A stretch of 35,457 nt of DNA from Rhodospirillaceae bacterium (GTDB lineage: Bacteria > Pseudomonadota > Alphaproteobacteria > GCA-2721365), in assembly GCA_002721365.1 (NCBI GenBank), contig PBKC01000023.1:1-35457 (forward strand). Reading direction: 5' to 3'. The notes beneath the pieces are model-generated. The model was given only the letters and a program-made list of their open reading frames with translations. It did not search any database and was not told where the DNA came from. The number at the start of each line of letters is the position of its first letter. Positions within the stretch are counted from its first letter, which is position 1. The position numbers and the translations under genes are program-made. This document shows, one piece after another, positions 15,336-22,678 of the stretch.

Positions 15336-16352
15336 CTACTGGTAGTAGTCGGTGTAGGAGCCGAACCCTTCCGCGCCGAGATCGTCGTGCGCCTTGTTTA
15401 GCATAAGGTTGATGTGATGGCACTGGCTGAGAAGCGAAAGTGCTGATTCTATGGCGCTCTGGCTGGTTCGTTCCGCTTCCACCACAAACAGAACCTGACC
15501 GACATGCATCGCCAGCACGCTCGGTTCGCTGGCAGCCAGTACCGGCGGCGTGTCGAAGATGATAACGCGGTCGGGATAGCGTTCGGCCAGCTCCTCGACG
15601 ACTTCGCCCATGCGATTACTGGCGAACAACTCGGTTGGATTGGCTGTTCTTCTGCCCGCCGGAAGCAAGCTGAGATTAGGAATGTTGGTCCTGATGAGCA
15701 CGTCCGACAGGTCCTTGCTCGGGTCGGAGAGGACGTCGAGCAGTCCCTCTTCCTGGTCCACACCGAGAATGCTCATCGAATCGTCGCCCCGGCCCTGCAT
15801 GTACATGTCGGAATCGACCAGAAGGACCTTCACGTCCGTTTCCGATGCCATGCTCATGGCCAGATTGACGGCCGTATAGCTCTTGCCTTCGCGCGGCCTT
15901 GCGCTGGTAACCATGATCAGGTTGCCGTTGCGGATCTTGTTGGTCCCCGATGCGAAAGCGTTGAGGATCAATGGCCGCTTGATCACGCGGTATTCTTCGA
16001 CGACGCGGTTGCGTTCACCCGACGGCGTCACATAGCCGGCAAGCTGAAGCTTGATCGTGTCGATCGTGACGCGCTTGGTCGTCCGCCCCTTCGCGCCGGG
16101 CAAAGGCGGCGGTGTGGCCGGACGGCCGGCGACCTGCCGTGGCGAGCCGATCGGGGTCTGGTTCGGCCGCGGCTTCACCAGGGTGGACTGCTGGGCGGCA
16201 CCGTTGGTGCTGCCGTTGGCGCCACCGTTGCGAGTCGAATACTGCGTCCGCTCCTTGTAGCGGGCGGCCGCTTTTTCGACCAAGGTCCCGTTCTGGCCGT
16301 CGCGCAGACGCTCGGCGGCTCTTTGAATGACGTCGGGCGATGTCTTGTTCAT
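15336..16352 (-). CDS. CpsD/CapB-type tyrosine autokinase
   Basis: The 338-residue bacterial tyrosine kinase has Walker A SARPREGKS (150-158), Walker A' VLLVDSD (176-182) and Walker B IIFDTPP (264-270). A short tyrosine cluster ends the protein (Tyr333, Tyr336, Tyr337), the usual autophosphorylation site. The first 90 residues are a low-complexity linker rich in Gly, Asn, Pro and Thr. BY-kinases pair with a Wzz-type chain-length protein and switch polymerisation by cycles of phosphorylation. Here the partner gene lies directly upstream and overlaps by 4 bp (ATGA). I chose ATG 16352 for that overlap; the longer frame to 16433 runs inside the partner gene. Confidence 0.93.
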   Translation of the reverse strand: MNKTSPDVIQRAAERLRDGQNGTLVEKAAARYKERTQYSTRNGGANGSTNGAAQQSTLVKPRPNQTPIGSPRQVAGRPATPPPLPGAKGRTTKRVTIDTIKLQLAGYVTPSGERNRVVEEYRVIKRPLILNAFASGTNKIRNGNLIMVTSARPREGKSYTAVNLAMSMASETDVKVLLVDSDMYMQGRGDDSMSILGVDQEEGLLDVLSDPSKDLSDVLIRTNIPNLSLLPAGRRTANPTELFASNRMGEVVEELAERYPDRVIIFDTPPVLAASEPSVLAMHVGQVLFVVEAERTSQSAIESALSLLSQCHHINLMLNKAHDDLGAEGFGSYTDYYQ

Positions 16353-17956
16353 AGCAGCTGCGACAGGCTCAGATTGCTGAGATCGAGAGATAGCTTCGGA
16401 TTGGTCACCACTAGAACGGCGTAGATGCCGCATAGGATGACGAACGAGGCGGCGAAGCCGGCGAGTTCGGTCGCGTGCCAGCGCCGGTTACCCTTGGAGA
16501 CCATCGACGAGACGGCACCCAGAACCGGCAGACCGTAGGCTTCGCGAAGCCGTGCGACCGAGCTGAAGGAGTCGTCCATCTGCGACAGCAGCAGGGCGAA
16601 GCCGACGCCGCCGCCGATACCGGCAAGCACCACGATCGACAGGAACAGCGGCCGGTTGGGCCCCGACGGGATCGACGGCACTTCCGGCGGATCGACGATG
16701 CGGAACTGCACGTCTTTCTTGGTGTCGACGGCCTGGGCGATCGACGCCGATTCGCGCCGTGCCAGCAGCGCTTCGTAGTTGCTCTTGATGACGCCGTAGT
16801 CGCGGTTGAGGTCGGCGAGCTTGGCTTCCACCTCGGGCGCGGTCTTGGCGAGCTCTTCGCTCCGCGCCGCGTCGGCTTCCGCCTGACGGACCCGGCGTTC
16901 GTTCGATGCCACCCGCGCTTCGGCTTCGACCAGCCGCAGCTTCACCTGCTCGTAAAGCGAGTTCGGGACCTGGGTCGTCCGGCGTTCGACAGTCGGCGTG
17001 CCGTCTGCGGCAACCGGCGTGTCCTCCATCTGGTCGTACTGCTGCTGCAGGCTCTCGATCTGGCGCTTGAGCGCGAGGACGTCCGGGTGCTTGTCGGTAT
17101 AGACCGAGAGCAACCGGTCGAGATCGGCCTGGCGTTCCTGGATGCGTCCGCCGAGCACTTCGCGCGGCGAGGCTCCCGTGGGGCCTTGCCCGTGGACGAC
17201 GACCTGCGGTGCCGACTCGACGGTCAGATATTCGGGCACCGATGCCAGCTGCTCCCGTAGCCGATTCCGTTCGGCGATGCTGTCTTCCAGGGCGCGCTGG
17301 GCGTTGAGAAGCTGCTGGCGCGCGGTCTCGGCCCGCGCGACGAACGTGCCGGTATCGGAGATGAAGTCGATGTTCTCGGCCTTGAAGTCGGCCAGCCGCT
17401 TCTCGGCCTGACGGAGCTTGCGCTCGTATTCGGCGACCTGATTCTCGAGGAAGGTCTGCGCGTTCTCCATGTCGGCGCGGTTCTCGCCGAGATTGTTCTC
17501 GACGAAAATGTTCAGCAGCGACTGGGTCACGCGCTGGGCCAGACGGGGATTGTCGTTCGTGTAGGCGATCGAAAGCAGATTCTGGCCTTCCGAACGGATG
17601 CTGATTTCCTTCGAGAGCTTCTCGATCAGCTGCTCCATGTCGCGATCGTTCTCGACCTGAAGGCCGAGATCGGTGGTCCGCACGACCTGGGTCAGGTTGG
17701 GGCGGCTCAGCAGAGTCTGCTTCATGAAGGCGAGCTGCTGATTCATGTCGTAGCTGACGGCGATGCCCTTCAGCAGCGGCTCCAGCATGGTCTCTGTGTT
17801 GACGTAGACCCGCGCCGAGGATTCGTACTGGTCGGGCATCGTCACCACGTACGCCCACCCGAGGCAGGATACGACCCAGGCAACCAGGATCGCATACCAG
17901 CGACGGCGCCACAGGGCGCGCGCATGGGTTAGGAGTTTGGACCTGATGTCGTTCAT
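16349..17956 (-). CDS. XrtA-system polysaccharide chain-length determinant (Wzz family)
   Basis: The 535-residue polysaccharide co-polymerase has an N-terminal membrane segment (about 21-39) and a long periplasmic region with extended coiled coil (about 150-400, many Glu, Arg, Gln and Ala). Two further hydrophobic segments lie near the C-terminus (about 437-457 and 497-518). The Pro-Ser-x-Pro-x-x-Pro motif typical of the family appears before the second segment as PPEVPSIPSGPNRP. It would form an inner-membrane ring that sets chain length and passes polymer to the export lipoprotein. The separate tyrosine kinase encoded downstream replaces the fused kinase of Wzc proteins. ATG at 17956; the stop overlaps the kinase start. 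Confidence 0.93.
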   Translation of the reverse strand: MNDIRSKLLTHARALWRRRWYAILVAWVVSCLGWAYVVTMPDQYESSARVYVNTETMLEPLLKGIAVSYDMNQQLAFMKQTLLSRPNLTQVVRTTDLGLQVENDRDMEQLIEKLSKEISIRSEGQNLLSIAYTNDNPRLAQRVTQSLLNIFVENNLGENRADMENAQTFLENQVAEYERKLRQAEKRLADFKAENIDFISDTGTFVARAETARQQLLNAQRALEDSIAERNRLREQLASVPEYLTVESAPQVVVHGQGPTGASPREVLGGRIQERQADLDRLLSVYTDKHPDVLALKRQIESLQQQYDQMEDTPVAADGTPTVERRTTQVPNSLYEQVKLRLVEAEARVASNERRVRQAEADAARSEELAKTAPEVEAKLADLNRDYGVIKSNYEALLARRESASIAQAVDTKKDVQFRIVDPPEVPSIPSGPNRPLFLSIVVLAGIGGGVGFALLLSQMDDSFSSVARLREAYGLPVLGAVSSMVSKGNRRWHATELAGFAASFVILCGIYAVLVVTNPKLSLDLSNLSLSQLL

Positions 17957-17986
17957 GTTCCTACTCTACTAAGCGCGACTACCAAC

Positions 17987-18014
17987 CCGAGACGCGGGAC
18001 AGCCCGCGCCTCGG
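17987..18014. other. Inverted repeat between export and chain-length genes
   Basis: Two 12-base arms (17987-17998 and 18003-18014) pair with a single A-C mismatch around a 4-base loop, giving a stable stem in the 98 bp between the export lipoprotein and chain-length genes. No U-tract follows on the minus strand, so it is more likely an mRNA-processing or partial-attenuation element than a full terminator. Confidence 0.4.
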
Positions 18015-18054
18015 AACCTGGGACCGGTCGGGACGCGCCCTCGGAGGTGGCGTC

Positions 18055-18675
18055 TCAGAACCAGCTCTGCGGAATGATCAGCACATCGCCCGGAAGCACC
18101 TGGGCGTTAGCTGTCACGTCGCCATCCTTGATCAGATCGTCAAGACGGACGCCGAAGCTCTTCGTCTCGTCGCCGAACTTCCGCACCACGATGGCCTCGT
18201 TTCCTGCCGCAAACTCGGTCAGGCCGCCCACTTCGATCATCACGTCCAGCATCGTCATCTTCTCGCGATAGGGGATGGCGCGCGGCTGCGCGGCTTCCCC
18301 GACGACGCGGACCTGCTGGTCGAACGGGCCGACGAAGTTGTTGACGATGATCGTCACGATCGGGTCCTGGACGAACTTCGACAGCTCGACTTCCATGTCC
18401 CGCGCCAATTCCGTCGGCGTCTTGTTGGCCGCCTGCATATCCTCGACCAGGGGCGTCGAGATCTTGCCGTCCGGACGAACCGGCACGCTCATCGACAGCT
18501 CGGGATTGCGCCACACGAAGATATTCAGCGAGTCGCCAGGCCCGATCCGATAGTCCGGCGTCGCCAGTGATTCGCTGGTCAACGGCGCCATTTCACGGCT
18601 CTCGCAGCCCGACAGAATCGCGGCGACCCCCAACATCAAAAACCCGAAGACTTTCGCCCGTCCGATCAAGCTCAT
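18055..18675 (-). CDS. XrtA-system exopolysaccharide export lipoprotein (Wza/OPX family)
   Basis: The 206-residue outer-membrane lipoprotein starts MSLIGRAKVFGF and has a lipobox ILSGC with Cys24 as the lipidated residue. A polysaccharide-export domain (YRIGPGDSLNIFVWRNPELS, about 35-110) and an SLBB-like domain (about 115-200) follow. It is short for a Wza-type channel and fits the compact exosortase-linked version. It probably connects the periplasmic polymerase complex to the outer-membrane barrel encoded downstream. I prefer ATG 18675, with AAGGGG about 8 bp upstream, over the GTG at 18711, because the signal peptide begins there. A promoter may lie just upstream. Confidence 0.92.
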   Translation of the reverse strand: MSLIGRAKVFGFLMLGVAAILSGCESREMAPLTSESLATPDYRIGPGDSLNIFVWRNPELSMSVPVRPDGKISTPLVEDMQAANKTPTELARDMEVELSKFVQDPIVTIIVNNFVGPFDQQVRVVGEAAQPRAIPYREKMTMLDVMIEVGGLTEFAAGNEAIVVRKFGDETKSFGVRLDDLIKDGDVTANAQVLPGDVLIIPQSWF

Positions 18676-18697
18676 CCCGAACCCCTTCGCCTGCTTA

Positions 18698-18727
18698 TTT
18701 ATCAGGTACACAATACGAATTAGTTAA
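18698..18727 (-). promoter_or_regulatory. Possible promoter for the exopolysaccharide operon
   Basis: On the minus strand TTAACT (18722-18727, four of six to the -35 consensus, overlapping the stop of the GNAT gene) and GATAAA (18698-18703, four of six to the -10 consensus) are 18 bp apart. They sit about 22 bp before the export lipoprotein's ATG in the only AT-rich patch of the operon. If real, it lets the core operon be expressed apart from the GNAT gene. Confidence 0.3.
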
Positions 18728-19881
18728 CGCTGCCAGCGGTCGCACAGTGCGCGCGCGATGCCCATAGCGCGCGATGCCGCATCTGCGAAGCGATATTGCC
18801 ACAAAGGCCGTCGAAGTCGCAGCCAAATCAGGTCCTTCCCCCGTGCGGCGAGGTTGGTCTTGTAGCGTTGCTCGCCCGCCATGAAGTCGTAGTAGTCGTT
18901 CCCACGACTGAGATGACGCTCCATGCAGAGATAATGAGTCACCAGTCCAGGCTTGAGATTCCGATCTCTGCTGTATTCGAAGCCACTTTGGTAAAAGTAC
19001 ACGGTCCCCCTGTAAACGAAATTGTACAGATAGCCGATAACGGTGTCTCCCGCACGGCATTCCACCAGTTCGACGGAGCCGTTGGTGATGCCGCCGCGGA
19101 TCAGGGCCGTGTGAAAGGTGCGGGCGAAAGTCGTTGCGAAGGCGCCACTTTGCCCTCTTTCCGTCCAGCGCGCCGTGTGCAGCCCGATCATCTGCTCGAA
19201 ATAGAACAGAGCGGTCTCCAGGTCGGGTGCTGCATTGAAGCCCAGCGGGCCGTGTCTTTCATAGGCCCGTATCGACCGGCGGATCTGATGGCGCGTATTG
19301 CGGCCGAACTGAGCCATCAATTCTTCGCCGGATTGCCGCAGGGCGGCGAGGTCGACGCCGAAGGTCGGCTTGCGGGCGATCTCTCGAGCGAGCCAGGGAA
19401 TCTCGGCTGCGATCATGCGATAGATCTCCGGCACGCCCCCCAGGCGGATTTCGTCGAACCGGGGCAGGACGGACCGGGCTTCCGGCCCGGATAGGCAGGC
19501 GAGCGCCGCGCGCACCACCGCCGCGCCATAGCGTCGGTCGTGCAGTATGCCGTTATGCTCGATGTAGATGGCATCGCAGACCGGATCGCCGGTTTCGTTT
19601 ACAGAGAGCGTATCCCGCGGTGTGAACCATCTGCGGCGGGCGGCGGAATGAACGTAGAGAACACACAGACCCACGATCCGGTTGTCGTCCATGACCTTCA
19701 GAACGAACGCCGTTCGCCCCGCGGCAACGAGAAGGGCTTCGATCCAGTGCCACGAGGTGAAGAATGACGGCTCCGCGTTCGTCTCCAGTGTCAACCAAGC
19801 GTCACGGAGCCCCTGCGGGTCAGTGATGGGGGTCACAATCGCGCGCAAAGCGAATTCCGGTGTGGCCGAAGACGACGGCAC
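18724..19881 (-). CDS. GNAT-like acyltransferase (CelD/BcsL-type)
   Basis: The protein of about 385 residues has the GNAT-like fold of the CelD/BcsL family. Typical features are an early PSFFTSWHWIEALL segment, a central FGRNTRHQIRRSIRAYERHG basic helix, and a C-terminal TVYFYQSGFEYSRDRNLKPG stretch followed by YYDFMAGEQRYK. Family members are common in extracellular-polysaccharide loci and are presumed to transfer acyl groups to the polymer. The start is uncertain: GTG 19881 gives the fullest protein, with TTG 19848 and GTG 19833 as alternatives. The open frame continues to 20775 but there it is antisense to the divergent gene. It lies 48 bp upstream of the export gene on the same strand, so it may be the first gene of the operon. 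Confidence 0.85.
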   Translation of the reverse strand: MPSSSATPEFALRAIVTPITDPQGLRDAWLTLETNAEPSFFTSWHWIEALLVAAGRTAFVLKVMDDNRIVGLCVLYVHSAARRRWFTPRDTLSVNETGDPVCDAIYIEHNGILHDRRYGAAVVRAALACLSGPEARSVLPRFDEIRLGGVPEIYRMIAAEIPWLAREIARKPTFGVDLAALRQSGEELMAQFGRNTRHQIRRSIRAYERHGPLGFNAAPDLETALFYFEQMIGLHTARWTERGQSGAFATTFARTFHTALIRGGITNGSVELVECRAGDTVIGYLYNFVYRGTVYFYQSGFEYSRDRNLKPGLVTHYLCMERHLSRGNDYYDFMAGEQRYKTNLAARGKDLIWLRLRRPLWQYRFADAASRAMGIARALCDRWQR

Positions 19882-19902
19882 GCCGCATTTGTCGAGGCCT
19901 TG

Positions 19903-20979
19903 ATGTCGGTCCGCGTTCACGACGGCCTTGCCGCCTCTCTGGAGGTGATCGGTGCGCTGGCGCAGGAAAGCACGGATTATTTCTCGACGCGAGATTGGTA
20001 CGGCAATTTCGCCGCCCATTGCCTCGGCGCCGGCGACGCGGTGGTCGTCCATGCGCTCGAGAAAGAGGGAAAGCCCCTTGGAGCCCTGCCGCTGATGAAG
20101 CGAGGGCGCTCCAAGCGGTTGCGCGGGGCGCGGGAGGTCGGGAGCCTCACCAACTTCTATAGCTGCGTCTACCACCCGATCCTTCGGCGAGACACCGACG
20201 TCGGCGAGGCGGCGACGGCGTTCGCCAGCTCTCTGGCCCGGCATCGCGCCGGCGTCGACCTGTTCGACCTCGACTCCCTGCCGGCCGAGAAGCCTTTCTA
20301 CCCGGCGCTGCAAGAAGCGCTGCGCGAGGCGGGCTTCGTGGTCCAGCCCTACTTTCACTTCGGGAACTGGTACGAGGACGTTCGTGGCATTGGTTTCGAC
20401 GAATATCTCCGCCGCCGGCCGACCGCCTTGCGCAACACCCTGAACAGGAAGGGAAAGCGGTTGGCGCGCGAGGCAGAGGTGACCTTCACCATTGCCGCTG
20501 GCCCCGACAGCCTGGAAGCCGCCGCCGGCTACGAGACCGTCTATCGGGCTAGCTGGAAGCAGGCCGAACCCGCGCCTGGATTCATCCCCGGTCTGATCGC
20601 CGCCGCCGGAGCCGATGGTGCGCTTCGCCTTGGCCTCTGCACCGTCGACGGCGTGCCCGCAGCGGCCCAGATCTGGCTCGTCCATCGCGGCAGAGCGACG
20701 ATCTTCAAGCTGGCCTATGACGAGCGCTTCAAGCGCTATTCGGTCGGTTCCCTCTTGACCGCGCACATGGTGCAAGCCGTACTGGAGGGTGAGACGGTCG
20801 ATGAAATCGACTTCGGGCGTGGCGATGACACTTATAAAAGCGATTGGCTGTCAAAAAGGCGGGAACGCTGGGGGCTCCTCGCCTTCAATCCCGCTCGCCC
20901 GGTCGGTGCCGCCGGCGCGCTTGTGCACCGTGCAAACACCGTGTTCCGGAAATGGTTCCCGTCCCATAAGAATCTCTAG
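19903..20979 (+). CDS. GNAT-like acyltransferase (CelD/BcsL-type), divergent copy
   Basis: The 358-residue protein has the same CelD-like layout as its divergent neighbour but is only distantly similar. It shows an early DYFSTRDWYGNFAAHCLG segment, a central basic helix RRRPTALRNTLNRKGKRLAR, and the acetyltransferase core AAAQIWLVHRGRATIFKLAY followed by EIDFGRGDDTYKSDW. ATG 19903 is preferred, with TTG 19900 directly before it. The two divergent genes leave about 20 bp between likely starts, so each promoter must lie inside the other's coding region. The likely role is acylation of the exopolysaccharide or a lipid-linked precursor. Confidence 0.87.
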   Translation: MSVRVHDGLAASLEVIGALAQESTDYFSTRDWYGNFAAHCLGAGDAVVVHALEKEGKPLGALPLMKRGRSKRLRGAREVGSLTNFYSCVYHPILRRDTDVGEAATAFASSLARHRAGVDLFDLDSLPAEKPFYPALQEALREAGFVVQPYFHFGNWYEDVRGIGFDEYLRRRPTALRNTLNRKGKRLAREAEVTFTIAAGPDSLEAAAGYETVYRASWKQAEPAPGFIPGLIAAAGADGALRLGLCTVDGVPAAAQIWLVHRGRATIFKLAYDERFKRYSVGSLLTAHMVQAVLEGETVDEIDFGRGDDTYKSDWLSKRRERWGLLAFNPARPVGAAGALVHRANTVFRKWFPSHKNL

Positions 20980-21005
20980 CGGTTAATTCGCGATAATCCT
21001 GTAAC

Positions 21006-21227
21006 ATGTTTGCCAAGATGAAGTGGGACAGCCATAGGGAAACAGGGACGGTGACTGGAACTGTGACTCGTGACTCAAAAGAATTCGAGGCCGTAACGCT
21101 CGATTTGATCGACGATCAAAGCGGCGATGACGTGAAAGTGTCGTCGGCAAACGCGCTGGTCCTTTGGTTGCTTATGTCGGGCCTCGGCTGGCTTACGGTC
21201 GTGGCGGTTTTTTTCGCGCTTTCGTGA
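21006..21227 (+). CDS. Small putative single-span membrane protein
   Basis: A 73-codon frame encodes a polar N-terminal half (Thr-, Asp- and Lys-rich) and a C-terminal hydrophobic segment (about residues 49-72, ALVLWLLMSGLGWLTVVAVF) that could be a membrane anchor. There is no clear ribosome-binding site before ATG 21006; ATG 21018 is an alternative. In favour of a real gene are the sensible amphipathic layout and the strong hairpin 7 bp after the stop. I recognise no family. It may be a small membrane protein of the polysaccharide locus, but this is only position-based. Confidence 0.45.
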   Translation: MFAKMKWDSHRETGTVTGTVTRDSKEFEAVTLDLIDDQSGDDVKVSSANALVLWLLMSGLGWLTVVAVFFALS

Positions 21228-21233
21228 AAAAAC

Positions 21234-21263
21234 GCGCGGGCGCCTGAAGATAGGCGCCCGCGC
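21234..21263. terminator. Strong Rho-independent-type terminator hairpin
   Basis: Perfect 12-bp arms (21234-21245 and 21252-21263) rich in G and C enclose the loop GAAGAT. The plus strand continues with a moderately T-rich TTCCTCTTTATTCTT stretch. An A6 run just before the left arm gives a U-tract on the opposite strand, so it could stop transcription in both directions. It closes the GNAT/small-protein unit before the TRAP gene. Confidence 0.75.
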
Positions 21264-21453
21264 TTCCTCTTTATTCTTCCCTCTCCCTAAACACACTCTT
21301 TGCGACGGGGCCGCCGCCTGATCGGCTGCTGACTGGTCCCATCGTTTCGCGTATCGTCGCTTCCTCAACAGAGCGGGGCCCCAGAAGGTCGCGCATAACA
21401 ATGACCGGAAGCCCGTCCTGCGGGGTATCCGGCCAGGGAACGGGAGGAACGAT

Positions 21454-22569
21454 ATGCGTTTTCTAGGGCTTGTTATCGCCCTGGTCGTCGGAGTGGCGCT
21501 GGGTGTGTTTTTCGGGCCGCGCCTGATCGGTTCGGATAGCGGTACCCAAGTGGCCGGGACTCCGGCATCCGAGACCGGTACGGCCCCCGCGGCCTCTGCG
21601 GAGAACGCCGTCCGCTGGCGAATGGCCAGCACTTATGCCAGCCAGACACCGATTTTGGGCCCTGCCGGCGTGCGCGTCGGCGAGGTGGTGTCCGAGATCA
21701 CCAACGGCGAGGTCCAGATCAAGTTCTTCGAGCCCGGCGCCCTCGTTCCGGCCCTCGAAGCGTTCGACGCCGTATCGGCCGGGTCGGTCGAAGCGAGCTG
21801 GGCGACCCCCGGTTTCTGGGCGGGGAAGGTCCCGGCCCTGCAGCTGATGGCGTCGGTGCCATTCGGCCCGGGCGGTCCCGAATACATGGCGTGGATGTAC
21901 TATGGCGGCGGCAAGGAGATCTATGAGGAGCTCTACGCCCGCTACAACATCAAGGGAATCATGTGCGGGCTGTTCCCGCCGGAAGCCTCTGGATGGTTCC
22001 GCAACGAGATCAAGACGCTGGATGACCTCAAGGGTCTGAAGATGCGCTTCTTCGCTCTCGGGGCGAAGGTGATGGAGAAGCTGGGCGTCTCCACGCAGCT
22101 CCTGGCCGGCGGCGATATCTATCCCGCCCTCGAGCTCGGTACCATCGATGCGACCGAGTATTCCAGCCCGGCGCTCGACCGGAACTTCGGCTTCGATCAG
22201 ATCGCCAAGCACTACTACTTTCCCGGCTGGCATCAGCAGTCGACCTGGATCGACATGATGATCAACATGGATGCGTGGAACACCCTGACGCCCGCCCATC
22301 AGAAGGCGATCGAGGTGGCCTGCGGAGATTCGATCCGCAACACCATCGCCGAGGGCGAATACCGCCAGGGGCCGGCGCTCGAGTATCTGCAGGGCCAAGG
22401 AGTCCAGCTCCACAAGTGGGGGCCGGAGTTCCTCGATGCGTTCCGGGGCGCCTGGGAGGAGGTCGTCGAGGAGGAAGCCGCCAAGGATGCCGACTTCAAG
22501 CGCGCTTGGGAGTCACTCAAGTCGTTCCGCGAGACCTACAAGGTCTGGCGTGAGCTGGGGTACCTGTAA
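21454..22569 (+). CDS. TRAP transporter solute-binding protein (DctP/TakP-like)
   Basis: The 371-residue protein has an N-terminal hydrophobic segment (residues 3-20), which may be a signal peptide or an uncleaved anchor, then a low-complexity Gly/Thr/Ala linker to about residue 50. The DctP fold follows: LKGLKMRFFALGAKVMEKLG includes Arg198 at the position of the family's carboxylate-binding Arg. GTIDATEYSSPALDRNFGF and YYFPGWHQQ resemble TakP-type 2-oxo-acid binders. It captures a carboxylate in the periplasm for sodium-driven uptake. No DctQ/DctM membrane-subunit genes lie next to it, which is unusual. ATG 21454 has GGGAGGA upstream. The neighbouring mmsA gene hints at a branched-chain or methylmalonate-type acid; that is inference. 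Confidence 0.9.
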   Translation: MRFLGLVIALVVGVALGVFFGPRLIGSDSGTQVAGTPASETGTAPAASAENAVRWRMASTYASQTPILGPAGVRVGEVVSEITNGEVQIKFFEPGALVPALEAFDAVSAGSVEASWATPGFWAGKVPALQLMASVPFGPGGPEYMAWMYYGGGKEIYEELYARYNIKGIMCGLFPPEASGWFRNEIKTLDDLKGLKMRFFALGAKVMEKLGVSTQLLAGGDIYPALELGTIDATEYSSPALDRNFGFDQIAKHYYFPGWHQQSTWIDMMINMDAWNTLTPAHQKAIEVACGDSIRNTIAEGEYRQGPALEYLQGQGVQLHKWGPEFLDAFRGAWEEVVEEEAAKDADFKRAWESLKSFRETYKVWRELGYL

Positions 22570-22586
22570 GCGAGCCAACCGGCGGC

Positions 22587-22622
22587 CACGGCCGACGCAC
22601 CGGTTTCGGCGCGTCGGCCGTG
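22587..22622. terminator. Terminator-like hairpin after the TRAP binding-protein gene
   Basis: Perfect 12-bp arms (22587-22598 and 22611-22622) enclose a 12-base loop, 17 bp after the TRAP gene stop. No T-tract follows, so termination would be weak or factor-dependent; it could also protect the upstream mRNA 3' end. Confidence 0.45.
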
Positions 22623-22678
22623 CGGGGTCGTCACGGCGGGCATGACCGGTTTCTCTTGAGGCCGGGGGAAGGAAGCGG

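Noticed and set aside
19882..20775. N-terminal extension of the minus-strand GNAT gene
   Set aside because: This part is antisense to the divergent acyltransferase gene and shows no homology; the acyltransferase similarity starts only below about 19830.
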